NCBI RefSeq assembly: GCF_007992215.1
Contig: NZ_BJZV01000020.1
Location: 1 to 64,000 of the forward strand
Direction: 5' to 3'
Source: Methylobacterium gnaphalii
GTDB lineage: Bacteria; Pseudomonadota; Alphaproteobacteria; Rhizobiales; Beijerinckiaceae
Length of the DNA stretch: 64,000 bases
Positions 36,622 through 48,800 of the stretch are shown here, one piece after another. The notes beneath the pieces are model-generated. The model saw only the letters and a program-made list of their open reading frames with translations. It was not told the DNA's origin and did no database searches. The position numbers and the translations under genes are program-made. Positions within the stretch are counted from its first letter, which is position 1. Every line of letters starts with the position of its first letter.

Positions 36622-39012
36622 TCAGCCCTCACGCACGAGGATCAATGTCGCAAGCGGCGGCAGCGTGAGGCTCAGGGAATGCCCCTGGCCGTGGCTCTCC
36701 TGCTGCTCCGCATGCAGGCCGCCGTGGTTGCCGACGTTCGAGCCGCCGTAGCGTTCCGAATCCGAGTTGATCGCCTCGCGGTAGTAACCGCCCGCCGGCA
36801 CGCCGATACGGTAGTTCTCGCGCGGGATCGGCGTGAAGTTCGAGACCACGATGGCCACGGCACCATCTTCCTTGCCCTTGCGGGCCCAGGCGATGACGCT
36901 GTTGTCCTGGTCGTCCGCCACCAGCCACTGGAAGCCAGCCGGCTCGAAGTCGCGCTCGTAGAGCGCTGGCGTCGCCCGGTAGGCATGGTTGAGGTCGTGG
37001 ACCAGATCCTTGACCCCGCGGTGATGCGGGGCGTCGAGCAGGTGCCAGTCGAGCGACTGGTTGTGGTTCCACTCGCGCTCCTGCCCGAACTCGCCGCCCA
37101 TGAAGAGCAGCTTCTTGCCGGGATGCCCCCACATGAAGCCGAAATAGGCGCGCAAGTTCGCGAATTTTTGCCAGTGGTCCCCGGGCATCTTGCCAAGCAG
37201 CGAGCCTTTCCCGTGTACGACCTCGTCGTGCGAGAGCGGCAGGATGAAGTTTTCGCTGAACGCGTAGAGCAGCCCGAAGGTCAGGTTGTGGTGGTGGTAG
37301 CGCCGGTGGATCGGATCTTCCGAGATGTACTTCAGGGTGTCGTGCATCCACCCCATGTTCCACTTGAAGCCGAAGCCGAGGCCGCCGGTATAGGTCGGGT
37401 GTGAGACGCCCGGCCAAGAGGTCGACTCTTCCGCGACCGTGATCGTGCCCGGCGCGTGGCTGTAGGTCGCCTCGTTGGTCTTCCTCAGGAAGTGGATGGC
37501 GTCGAGGTTCTCGTTGCCGCCGTACTGGTTCGGGATCCACTCGCCGGCGCGACGGGAATAGTCGAGGTAGAGCATCGAGGCGACGGCATCCACGCGCAGG
37601 CCGTCGAGGTGGTAGTGCTCCAGCCAGAAGCGGGCATTGGCGGCGAGGAAGGTTGAAACCTCGCTGCGGCCGAAATTGTAGATGTAGGTGCCCCAATCCT
37701 GGTGGAAGCCCTGGCGGGGATCGGCATGCTCGTAGAGATGCGTGCCGTCGAACAGGCCGTGCGCGTGGGCGTCGAGCGGGAAGTGCCCCGGCACCCAGTC
37801 GAGCAGAACGCCGATGCCGGCCTCGTGCGCGGTGTTGACGAATTCCACGAACTCGTCCGGCGTCCCGAAGCGGCTCGTTGGCGCGAAGAGGGAGACGGCC
37901 TGGTAGCCCCACGACCCGTCGAACGGGAACTCGGTAACCGGCAGCATCTCGATATGCGTGAAGCCCAGTTCCTTGACGTAGGGGATCAGGCGCTCGCCGA
38001 GTTCCTTATAGGTGAGGTAGCGGTTGCCTTCCTCCGGCACCCGCATCCACGAGCCCATATGGACCTCGTAGATCGACATGGCGACGTGGCGCGGATCGCG
38101 CTCGCCGCGTGAAGCCATCCAGGCCTTGTCGTGCCAGACCGGCTCATCGCCGCCCTGGAGAACGGAGGCCGTCTCCGGCGGATGCTGGGCGCGGAAAGCG
38201 ACGGGATCGGCCTTGAGAGGCAGGAGCGAGCCGTCTGGGCCTCGGATCTCGTATTTGTAGCACTGCCCCGACTTGAGGCCCGGGATGAACAGCTCCCAGA
38301 CGCCGCCATTCTGCCAGAGCCGCATCGGGTGCCGGCGGCCGTCCCACTCGTTGAAATCGCCGACGACGCTGACCTTGCGCGCGTTCGGTGCCCAGACCGC
38401 GAAGCGGAATCCGTCAGTGCCGTCCTGACGGAGCTGGTGCGCGCCGAGGACGCGATAGGTAACATTGCTGCCGATCTCGCGCAGCGCGTCGATGTCGTGC
38501 TGATTAAGGCTCGAGCCGAAGCTGTAGGGGTCGTAGCGGTTGCGCTCGCTGCCATCCCAAAGCTCGATGGCCAATTCGTAGAGCGGCCGGCCGGGGCTCT
38601 CGATCGAGGCCACGAAGAACCCGTCCGGATGCAGCTTCTCGAAGGGCACACGCCGGCCACCGACAAGCAGGGTCGCACTCTTGGCCTCCGGCAGGATCGC
38701 CCGGATTTCCCAGCGGCCCTCGGCAACCTTGTGCGGACCGAGGATGGCGAAGGGGTCGCCGTGATTGGCGCCCATCACGGCGGCGATCGCGTCGGGATGG
38801 AGCGTCGAACCGCGTCCTGTCCCGCCGGCAGGCGGCGCGACCGGCGCCGTGCCCGCCAGCGCATCGCGCGCCTGAGGCGCCTTCACCGTCTCCGTGCCGG
38901 CTGGCGTTGCGCCAGTCCTGGAGCCGACGTCACGAGACGCTCCATCCGCGGGCCGGGTGGTGCTCACCGAGGTGGCAACCTTGGTCGCGAGCTTCTCGTC
39001 GGCATCCGTCAT
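36622..39012 (-). CDS. glgB: 1,4-alpha-glucan branching enzyme
   Basis: A 796-residue GH13 branching enzyme. About 70 disordered residues (Thr/Ala/Pro-rich) are followed by the N1 and CBM48 domains (DPFAILGPHKVAEGRWEIRA; FRFAVWAPNARKVSVVGDFN) and the barrel. Catalytic residues: Asp in LRVDAVASMLYLDYSR (about 474), Glu in TVAEESTSWPGV (about 528), Asp in LSHDEVVHGK (about 595). AGGGAGAGG precedes the ATG. It lies 16 bases after the treS-maltokinase gene and closes the five-gene operon. It adds alpha-1,6 branches to glucan made by GlgE. Confidence 0.96.
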   Translation of the reverse strand: MTDADEKLATKVATSVSTTRPADGASRDVGSRTGATPAGTETVKAPQARDALAGTAPVAPPAGGTGRGSTLHPDAIAAVMGANHGDPFAILGPHKVAEGRWEIRAILPEAKSATLLVGGRRVPFEKLHPDGFFVASIESPGRPLYELAIELWDGSERNRYDPYSFGSSLNQHDIDALREIGSNVTYRVLGAHQLRQDGTDGFRFAVWAPNARKVSVVGDFNEWDGRRHPMRLWQNGGVWELFIPGLKSGQCYKYEIRGPDGSLLPLKADPVAFRAQHPPETASVLQGGDEPVWHDKAWMASRGERDPRHVAMSIYEVHMGSWMRVPEEGNRYLTYKELGERLIPYVKELGFTHIEMLPVTEFPFDGSWGYQAVSLFAPTSRFGTPDEFVEFVNTAHEAGIGVLLDWVPGHFPLDAHAHGLFDGTHLYEHADPRQGFHQDWGTYIYNFGRSEVSTFLAANARFWLEHYHLDGLRVDAVASMLYLDYSRRAGEWIPNQYGGNENLDAIHFLRKTNEATYSHAPGTITVAEESTSWPGVSHPTYTGGLGFGFKWNMGWMHDTLKYISEDPIHRRYHHHNLTFGLLYAFSENFILPLSHDEVVHGKGSLLGKMPGDHWQKFANLRAYFGFMWGHPGKKLLFMGGEFGQEREWNHNQSLDWHLLDAPHHRGVKDLVHDLNHAYRATPALYERDFEPAGFQWLVADDQDNSVIAWARKGKEDGAVAIVVSNFTPIPRENYRIGVPAGGYYREAINSDSERYGGSNVGNHGGLHAEQQESHGQGHSLSLTLPPLATLILVREG

Positions 39013-39028
39013 CCAGTGACCTCTCCCT

Positions 39029-42280
<3,252 letters not shown>

Positions 42281-42444
42281 CCGTCGCTGCCTCAGTCTCG
42301 GTTCGAGGGCATCTCTGACGACCTTCCAGCCCGGATCGGGGACCGGGCGCGAAGGCGGCGCGGCATCTGCCGCATGTCTTGGCGGCGACGCAGGCCCCGG
42401 GGGACTGCGCGTCGCCGCGGGGCAACCGGGTTACACGCCCGCTG

Positions 42445-45400
42445 TCATTGCGCAACCCGCTGCGGCAACCTGAGGCGCCAGATCACGCAGGAGCGCTCGG
42501 CCGGATCGAGGGCGATGCGGTGGCCGCGGCCCCGCAACTCGAACTTGTAGCCTTCGAGCAGGTCCTCGACCTCCAGCGCACCGTCATCCGGCAGACCGAA
42601 CAGCCAGAGCGGGATCTCGTAGGAGCATTCCTGGCGGTTCTTCGGATCGAGGTTCACCATCGTGAACACGCAGTTGTCGCGGTCGGGCGTCATCTTGGCG
42701 TAGGCGATGATGTTGCCGTTGTCGGCGCCCGTGAAGACCACGTTGCGGAAGTCCTGCAGCGCCGGGTTGTCCTGCCTGATCCGGTTGAGCTTGATGATGT
42801 GCTCGCGGATGTTTCCGGGTCGGTCTTCGTCCCAGGCCTTCAGCTCGTATTTCTCGGAGTTCAGGTACTCTTCCTTGCCGGGATACGGCGCCGCCTCGCA
42901 GAGTTCGAAGCCATTGTAGATGCCGTAGACGGAGGAGAGCGTCGCCGCGAGTGTCGCGCGCACGACGAAGCCCGGCCGCCCGCTGGTCTGCAGGTAGTAC
43001 GGGTTGATGTCCGGCGTATTGGCGAAGAAGTTCGGGCGGTAATACTCGCCCATCTCGCCGGCCAGCTCGAGTGCGTAGTCGATCAACTCCTGCTTCGTGT
43101 TGCGCCAGGTGAAGTAGGTGTAGCTCTGCTGGTAACCGGCCTTGGCGAGCTTCTTCATCATCTTCGGCCGGGTGAACGCCTCGGCGAGGAAGATCGCGTC
43201 GGGATAGCGCGCGTTCACCTCGCGCAGCATCCACTCCCAGAACGGAATTGGCTTGGTGTGCGGGTTGTCGACGCGGAAGATGCGCACGCCCATCGCGCAC
43301 CAGCCCATCACGATGTCGCGCAGCTCGATCCAGAGCGAGGGCAGCGCGCCGCCGTAGAAGTGGACGTTCGAGATGTCCTCGTACTTCTTCGGCGGGTTCT
43401 CGGCGAATTTCAGCGTGCCGTCGGGGCGCCACTCGAACCATTCCGGGTGCTGCTTGATCCAGGGATGGTCCGGTGAGCACTGGATCGCGAAGTCGAGCGC
43501 GATCTCCATGCCGTGGGCGTGGCTCGCCGCGACGAGTTGGCGGAAATCCGCGAGCGTGCCGAGCTCGGGATGCACCGCCTCGTGGCCGCCCTCGGCCGCG
43601 CCGACCGCGTAGACCGAGCCGACATCGCCGGGCTCTGCCTTGAGGGTGTTGTTCTTGCCCTTGCGGTTGGTGCGCCCGATCGGGTGGATCGGCGTGAAGT
43701 AGAGGACGTCGAAGCCGAGCTGGCGGATGCGAGGCAGGCGCCGGATCACGTCCTGGAACGTGCCGTGCCGGTTCGGATCGCCGGATTGCGAGCGCGGAAA
43801 GATCTCGTACCAGGCCGAGAACCGCGCCGCGAGGCGGTCGGCGATCACAGGGATCGTCATGGGATAGCGCGAGAGGTTCACACGCTCGGCGTTGCGCCGG
43901 ATCAGCGCGCTCGCCTCGGGCGCGAGGATCTTGGCGAGGATTGCCGGCGACCCCTCGGGCTCTGCGCCGAGGGCCGAGACGAGGGCCGATAGCCGCTCCT
44001 TGTCGCGACCGGTCGCGAGATCGGCGGCCACCTGGACGAGGGCGACGCCCTCGATCGTCTCCAGGCGAACGTCGACGCCGGCATCGCGCTTCTTGAGCGT
44101 ATCGCGCACCCAGGACGAGAATCCATCACGCCAGGCCTCGATGGTGAATTCGTAGCGGGCGTTGCGCTCCAACGGGAAATGACCGGCCCAGCGGTCGTTG
44201 TCGACGAAGACCATCGGGTCGCGCCGCCAGGTGCTCTCGCCGACGATGCGCGAGAGGATCGCCGCGTCGATGATCTCGTGGCCGTCGGAGAAGATATCGG
44301 CTTCCACCCGCACCGACTCGCCGACGACCCGCTTCGCCGCCGAGCGGCCGCCGTCGATCTCGGGCGTCACGGCCTCGATCACAACGCGGCCCGCGCCGTC
44401 GGGCTTGGTCGGCTGCGGTGCGGATTTCTCCTTCGGCGCATCGGCGGCGAGAATGCGCAACTCGCCCGGCAGCAGGTCGATGCCCGCGCCCGGATGGAAG
44501 GCGATCGGGTCGGCCTCGGGCGTGCGATCGACGAAGGGGCCGAGCCGGCCGCCGGTGCGGGCGATCAGCCGGCCGGCATCGACCGGCACAGGATGGCTGC
44601 CGGGATTGTAGAGCACCAGCGTTCCGTGGGTCGCCGAGGCCGGGTGGCCGGTATCGGTGCGAAACAGCGCGACATAAGGGGCGTCGGGCGAGGAGACCCG
44701 CGCCTGGAAACCCTCGACATTGGCCGAGGGCAGTTCGGCCTTCAGCGCGTTGATCGCCTTGATCGAAGCCGAGATGTCGATGCCCGTATCGTGCTCGCGC
44801 GAGCCGGGCGTGGTGTCGACGACGTGGAGCGCGCGGCGATAGCCCCACTCGTAGCCGATCGGCATCAGCACGCCCGCCGAGAAGAAGGCCGAGAGCGCGT
44901 AGCGCGTCTTCAGCCGCGCTGCGATCGCGCCCGCATCGCCGGGGATGTCGGCGGCGAGGCGCTGCATATCGTGGTTCTCGGGGAAGGCGATCGAGGGCGC
45001 GATGACCCGCAGCCGGTCGTATTGCTCCAGCGCCCAGGGCGCCTTGAGGTCCCACCAGGCGAACGAGTTGAACAGGTAGTCAAAGCCGGCGCCGGCGGTG
45101 GACTGCGCCTCCTCGAAGGTGCAGCCGAGGGTCTCGGCCGCGAACAACGTGTCCGGCTCGCGCTTCTTGGCCGAGGCGATCAGCGCACGCCAGACATCGG
45201 CCGGCACCTTGTAGGCGGCATCGCACCGGAAGCCGCGCACCCCGAGGCCCTGCAGTCGGGCGATATAGGCGTCGAAGATGCCGGTCAGCGCATGGCGAGC
45301 GTGATCGGAATGGTAGTCGAGTTCGATCAGGTCGCCCCAGACGGTTTTCTTCGACGGGTCGTCCGGATCGACGGCGCCGGGGCTGACCGGCCGTCCCTCA

Positions 45401-45837
45401 CCGTCGCGCAGGAACAGGTCCGGCCGCTCGTGCAGTAGGCGGGCATTGTCGGCGGTGTGGTTGATGACGAGGTCGGTCATCACCCCGACGCCTTGCGCCT
45501 CTGCGGCGCGGCAGAACCGGGCGATCTGCTCGTCGTCCGAGGTGCCGTCCTGATCGCGGAAGCGCTCGTCGAGCCTGTCCGGGTCCTGCACCGCGTAAAG
45601 GCTGCGCGACCCACCGGTCTGGTGGAAGGGGTTCAGGTAGATCCAGTCGAAGCCGAGGCCGGCAATGCGCGGGATCTCTGCCGTCCAGGCCGAGACCGTG
45701 CCGACGAGGAGCGGAAACAGGTTGTAGATTCGCGGCCCCTGGGCGCGCGGTGCGAGAGCGGCCGGCAGGGCGACGGTTCCCGCGTCGGTCCGCGTCGCGG
45801 CGCCCGCCTGGGTGCCCTTCGTCGTCGGTGCGTTCAT
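42445..45837 (-). CDS. glgE: GlgE maltosyltransferase with an extra amino-terminal GH13 domain
   Basis: A 1130-residue protein; GlgE alone is about 660-700. The ATG at 45837 has GAGGGAGG 8 bases upstream. Residues 460-1130 are alpha-1,4-glucan:maltose-1-phosphate maltosyltransferase: SRYPMTIPVIADRLAARFSA, Asp about 857 in FRVDNPHTKPIPFWEW, Glu about 885 in FLAEAFTRPKMM, Asp about 942 in NTPDINPYYLQ. Residues 20-440 are a second GH13 barrel starting IYNLFPLLVGTVSAW, also with a full triad (Asp about 203 in RCDAAYKVP, Glu about 234 in AAETLG, Asp about 289 in ENHDMQRL). The amino domain's reaction is unknown; it may hydrolyse or bind glucan. Confidence 0.92.
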   Translation of the reverse strand: MNAPTTKGTQAGAATRTDAGTVALPAALAPRAQGPRIYNLFPLLVGTVSAWTAEIPRIAGLGFDWIYLNPFHQTGGSRSLYAVQDPDRLDERFRDQDGTSDDEQIARFCRAAEAQGVGVMTDLVINHTADNARLLHERPDLFLRDGEGRPVSPGAVDPDDPSKKTVWGDLIELDYHSDHARHALTGIFDAYIARLQGLGVRGFRCDAAYKVPADVWRALIASAKKREPDTLFAAETLGCTFEEAQSTAGAGFDYLFNSFAWWDLKAPWALEQYDRLRVIAPSIAFPENHDMQRLAADIPGDAGAIAARLKTRYALSAFFSAGVLMPIGYEWGYRRALHVVDTTPGSREHDTGIDISASIKAINALKAELPSANVEGFQARVSSPDAPYVALFRTDTGHPASATHGTLVLYNPGSHPVPVDAGRLIARTGGRLGPFVDRTPEADPIAFHPGAGIDLLPGELRILAADAPKEKSAPQPTKPDGAGRVVIEAVTPEIDGGRSAAKRVVGESVRVEADIFSDGHEIIDAAILSRIVGESTWRRDPMVFVDNDRWAGHFPLERNARYEFTIEAWRDGFSSWVRDTLKKRDAGVDVRLETIEGVALVQVAADLATGRDKERLSALVSALGAEPEGSPAILAKILAPEASALIRRNAERVNLSRYPMTIPVIADRLAARFSAWYEIFPRSQSGDPNRHGTFQDVIRRLPRIRQLGFDVLYFTPIHPIGRTNRKGKNNTLKAEPGDVGSVYAVGAAEGGHEAVHPELGTLADFRQLVAASHAHGMEIALDFAIQCSPDHPWIKQHPEWFEWRPDGTLKFAENPPKKYEDISNVHFYGGALPSLWIELRDIVMGWCAMGVRIFRVDNPHTKPIPFWEWMLREVNARYPDAIFLAEAFTRPKMMKKLAKAGYQQSYTYFTWRNTKQELIDYALELAGEMGEYYRPNFFANTPDINPYYLQTSGRPGFVVRATLAATLSSVYGIYNGFELCEAAPYPGKEEYLNSEKYELKAWDEDRPGNIREHIIKLNRIRQDNPALQDFRNVVFTGADNGNIIAYAKMTPDRDNCVFTMVNLDPKNRQECSYEIPLWLFGLPDDGALEVEDLLEGYKFELRGRGHRIALDPAERSCVIWRLRLPQRVAQ

Positions 45838-45892
45838 GGTCGGCCTCCCTCGCGCGGTCCCGCGCGTCGTCCCATGGGTAAGTCGGTGGGGC

Positions 45893-48800
45893 TCAGGCGG
45901 TTCGTCTGAGCACGGCAAAGGGCAGCGCTTCGAACAGCGTGCCGAGATCGAGCCGGCCGCCCTCGTCGGTATGGCCGGCGCCCGTCAACAGGTCGGTCCA
46001 GCGGCTGCCCTCGGGCACCGTGAGACCCGTGCCTCGGAAGGCGCTGCCGGACCAGACCGCGTCGCCCAGAAGCCGTGCAACGAGGCGCGGCACGGCTACC
46101 AGCAGGTCGCCCTCGCCGCCACCGTCGACGGAGCGGAGGAAGGCGACGACGTGGTCTGCCCGCTCGCCCGTGGCCTCCAGCGCCTGGTAGTCCGCGTCGG
46201 CGTAGAAGGACGGGCGCGCGGCCCGATCCGCCAGCAGCCGCGCCAGCGTCGCCTGCTTGACCCGGCCGTCAGGCCACTGGGCGAGCAGGCTGGCCGGCGC
46301 GACATCCGCGGAGACGGCCTCCGCTCGCGCACCGTAATCGACCGGCCGGCGGTTATCGGGATCGACGAAGGAAAAGTCCCAGAACTCGGTGCCCTGGTAG
46401 ACGTCCGGGATGCCCGGCAGCGTCGCCTTGAGCACCGAGCGGCCGAGCCCGGCGATCATGCCCAGATGCGCGAGCTTCTTCGCGAAGGGACGCACGCGTG
46501 CGAGGAAGTCCGAGCCTGGTGCGATCAGCTTTTCGAAGAGCGCGTGGACCGCGCCCTCATAGGCCTCGTCGACATTGACCCAGCTGGAAAAGCGCTTGGC
46601 CTCCCGCAGCGCCTTCTCGGCATAGGCATCGAGCCGCTTGCGGAAATCCTCGATCGCCTCCGGGTCATCCCCCTCCAGCAATTCGAGCGGCCAGGCCCCG
46701 AGGATCGCCTGCAGGAACATCCACTGGTCGTTGCGGTCCGGCGCAGGCTCGTCCTCGATGGTGGCGAGATGCGGTTCGGCGGCGCGGCGCCAGGCATCCC
46801 AGGCGCGCGCCCATTCCTCCGGCAGCTCCGACAGGGCGAGCTGGCGCGAGCGCGCATCCTCGCCGCGCTTGGTGTCGTGCGTCGCCGTGGTGATCATGGC
46901 GTTTGGCCAGTCGCGGGCGCGGGCAGCCTGGAGCGCATGGAAGTGCGACAGCGCGATACCGTACTCGCCCGGATCGCCACCGACCTCGTTCAGCGCCAGC
47001 AACGCACTGAACCGGTAGAACAACGTGTCTTCCAGGCTCTTGGCCATGACCGGCCCGGTGAGCTGCTGGAAGCGGCGGCGGAAGCGCAGGATCACCCGCG
47101 GCTCGGGGCCGCCCGGCCCCCTGGTATCGATGCGGCCGAGCAGCGCGTCCGCCGCAAAATCGTGGACCGAGCGGTCGGGCAGAGCGCTCCAGCGCTTGGC
47201 CTTGCGCACGGTCTGCTCGACAAGGTCGATATCCTCCTGGTCGACATCACTGTCGTCGAGATCGGACGGCAGGTAGGAGCGATAGGTCGGGAAGCGGGCG
47301 ATGATCTCGATCAGCGCACGGCGGATGGCGTTGAGGGAGAAGTCGCGTGTGCGTCGATCGGCATCGGCAATGGCCTTGAGGTCACCGGTGAGGACTTCGA
47401 GTTCGCTGGCGAAACTCGTCTCCAGGATCTCGGCCTTGGCTCGGCGCAGCTGGAACTTGTAGGGCTCGTCGAAGCCGGTTGCCCATTGATAGAACTTCTG
47501 GATGCGCGGCTTGAGCGCCCGGTCGACGAACAGGCCGTCGATCTGGTTCAACACGTCGTAGCCGGTGGTGCCTGCGACGGGCCACGGCCGCAGCTTTTCG
47601 CCCGGCTCCAGGATCTTTTCGACGACGACGTAGAAGCCGGGACCGACTGCTGATTGCAGGGCACGAGCATAGCCGAGCGGATCGGCGAGGCCATCGATAT
47701 GGTCGATGCGCAGGCCGTCGATGCGACCCTCGCTCACCAGCCGGAACAGCAGGGCGTGCGATTTCTGGAAGATGTCCGATTTCTCGACGCGCAGGCCCGC
47801 GAGCGAATTTACGTCGAAGAAGCGACGGTAGTTGATGTCGCTCGACGCAATCCGCCAATGAGCGAGCCGGTACGACTGGCTCTCCAGGAGGCGGTGCAGG
47901 GGGCCGAAGGAGTCGGGATAGTCCTTGTTGCCGTTGAGCAGGTGAAGCGCACGGTAGATCGCCGCGGCGATCTGCGGCGAGGCACGCACCGCGTCGGCGA
48001 GATCCGCCTTCAGACCCTCGGCCTCGGCCGGCAGGGCCTTGCGACGCTCGGGGTTCGTCTCCTCGCCCATGCCGCGCAGGCGCTCGGAGACTTCGAGCAC
48101 ATCGGCCGAAGGGTCGTCGCCGACCTCGCCGAGGGCGGCGAGCGCCCGGTTCAGGATCGCCGGGTAGGAGAGCGGGCAGATCGGGAATTCGTGCTCGTAA
48201 TGCCAGACACTGAAGGCGCCCCTGGCCTCATCGAACTTCAATTCCAGCGTGCCCTTCTCCAGGGCTTCGCCGTAGCGCTCGCCCAGGAAGGGGATCACGA
48301 GCTTGCCGTTCGCGCCGAGCCGTTCCCAGTCGATGTCGAAGGCATGCGCGAAGGGGGAGAGGCCGCCCCATTCGAGCACGGAAAGCCACCACGGATTGTC
48401 GGCACCGCCGACGCCCATGTGGTTCGGCACGATGTCGACGAGGAGTTTGAGCCCATTCGCCTTCAGCGCGTCGGAGAAGGCGATGAAACCCTCCTCGCCA
48501 CCGATCTCCGGATTGATCTGAGAGTGGTCGACGATGTCGTAGCCATGGGTCGAGCCGGGCCGCGCACGCTGCAGCGGCGAGGCATAGACGTGGCTGATGC
48601 CGAAACGCGCGAGATAGGGGACGATCGCCTCGGCCTGCGCGAAGGTGAAGCCCTCGTGGAACTGCAGCCGGTAGGTCGCCCGGGGCGGCGGCGAGTTTAG
48701 CCGGCCGGCGCCCGAGCGCGGTCCGCGATCCTCGCCCGCAAGCGACGCTGCGAGCTTGGCGAGCGGTCCGCCAGGGGCAGCGATGGCTTCCAGCGTGCGG

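Noticed and set aside
47654..48700. Plus-strand open frames opposite malQ-treY and the other glucan genes
   Set aside because: All overlap strongly conserved enzymes on the minus strand and show no recognisable motif.
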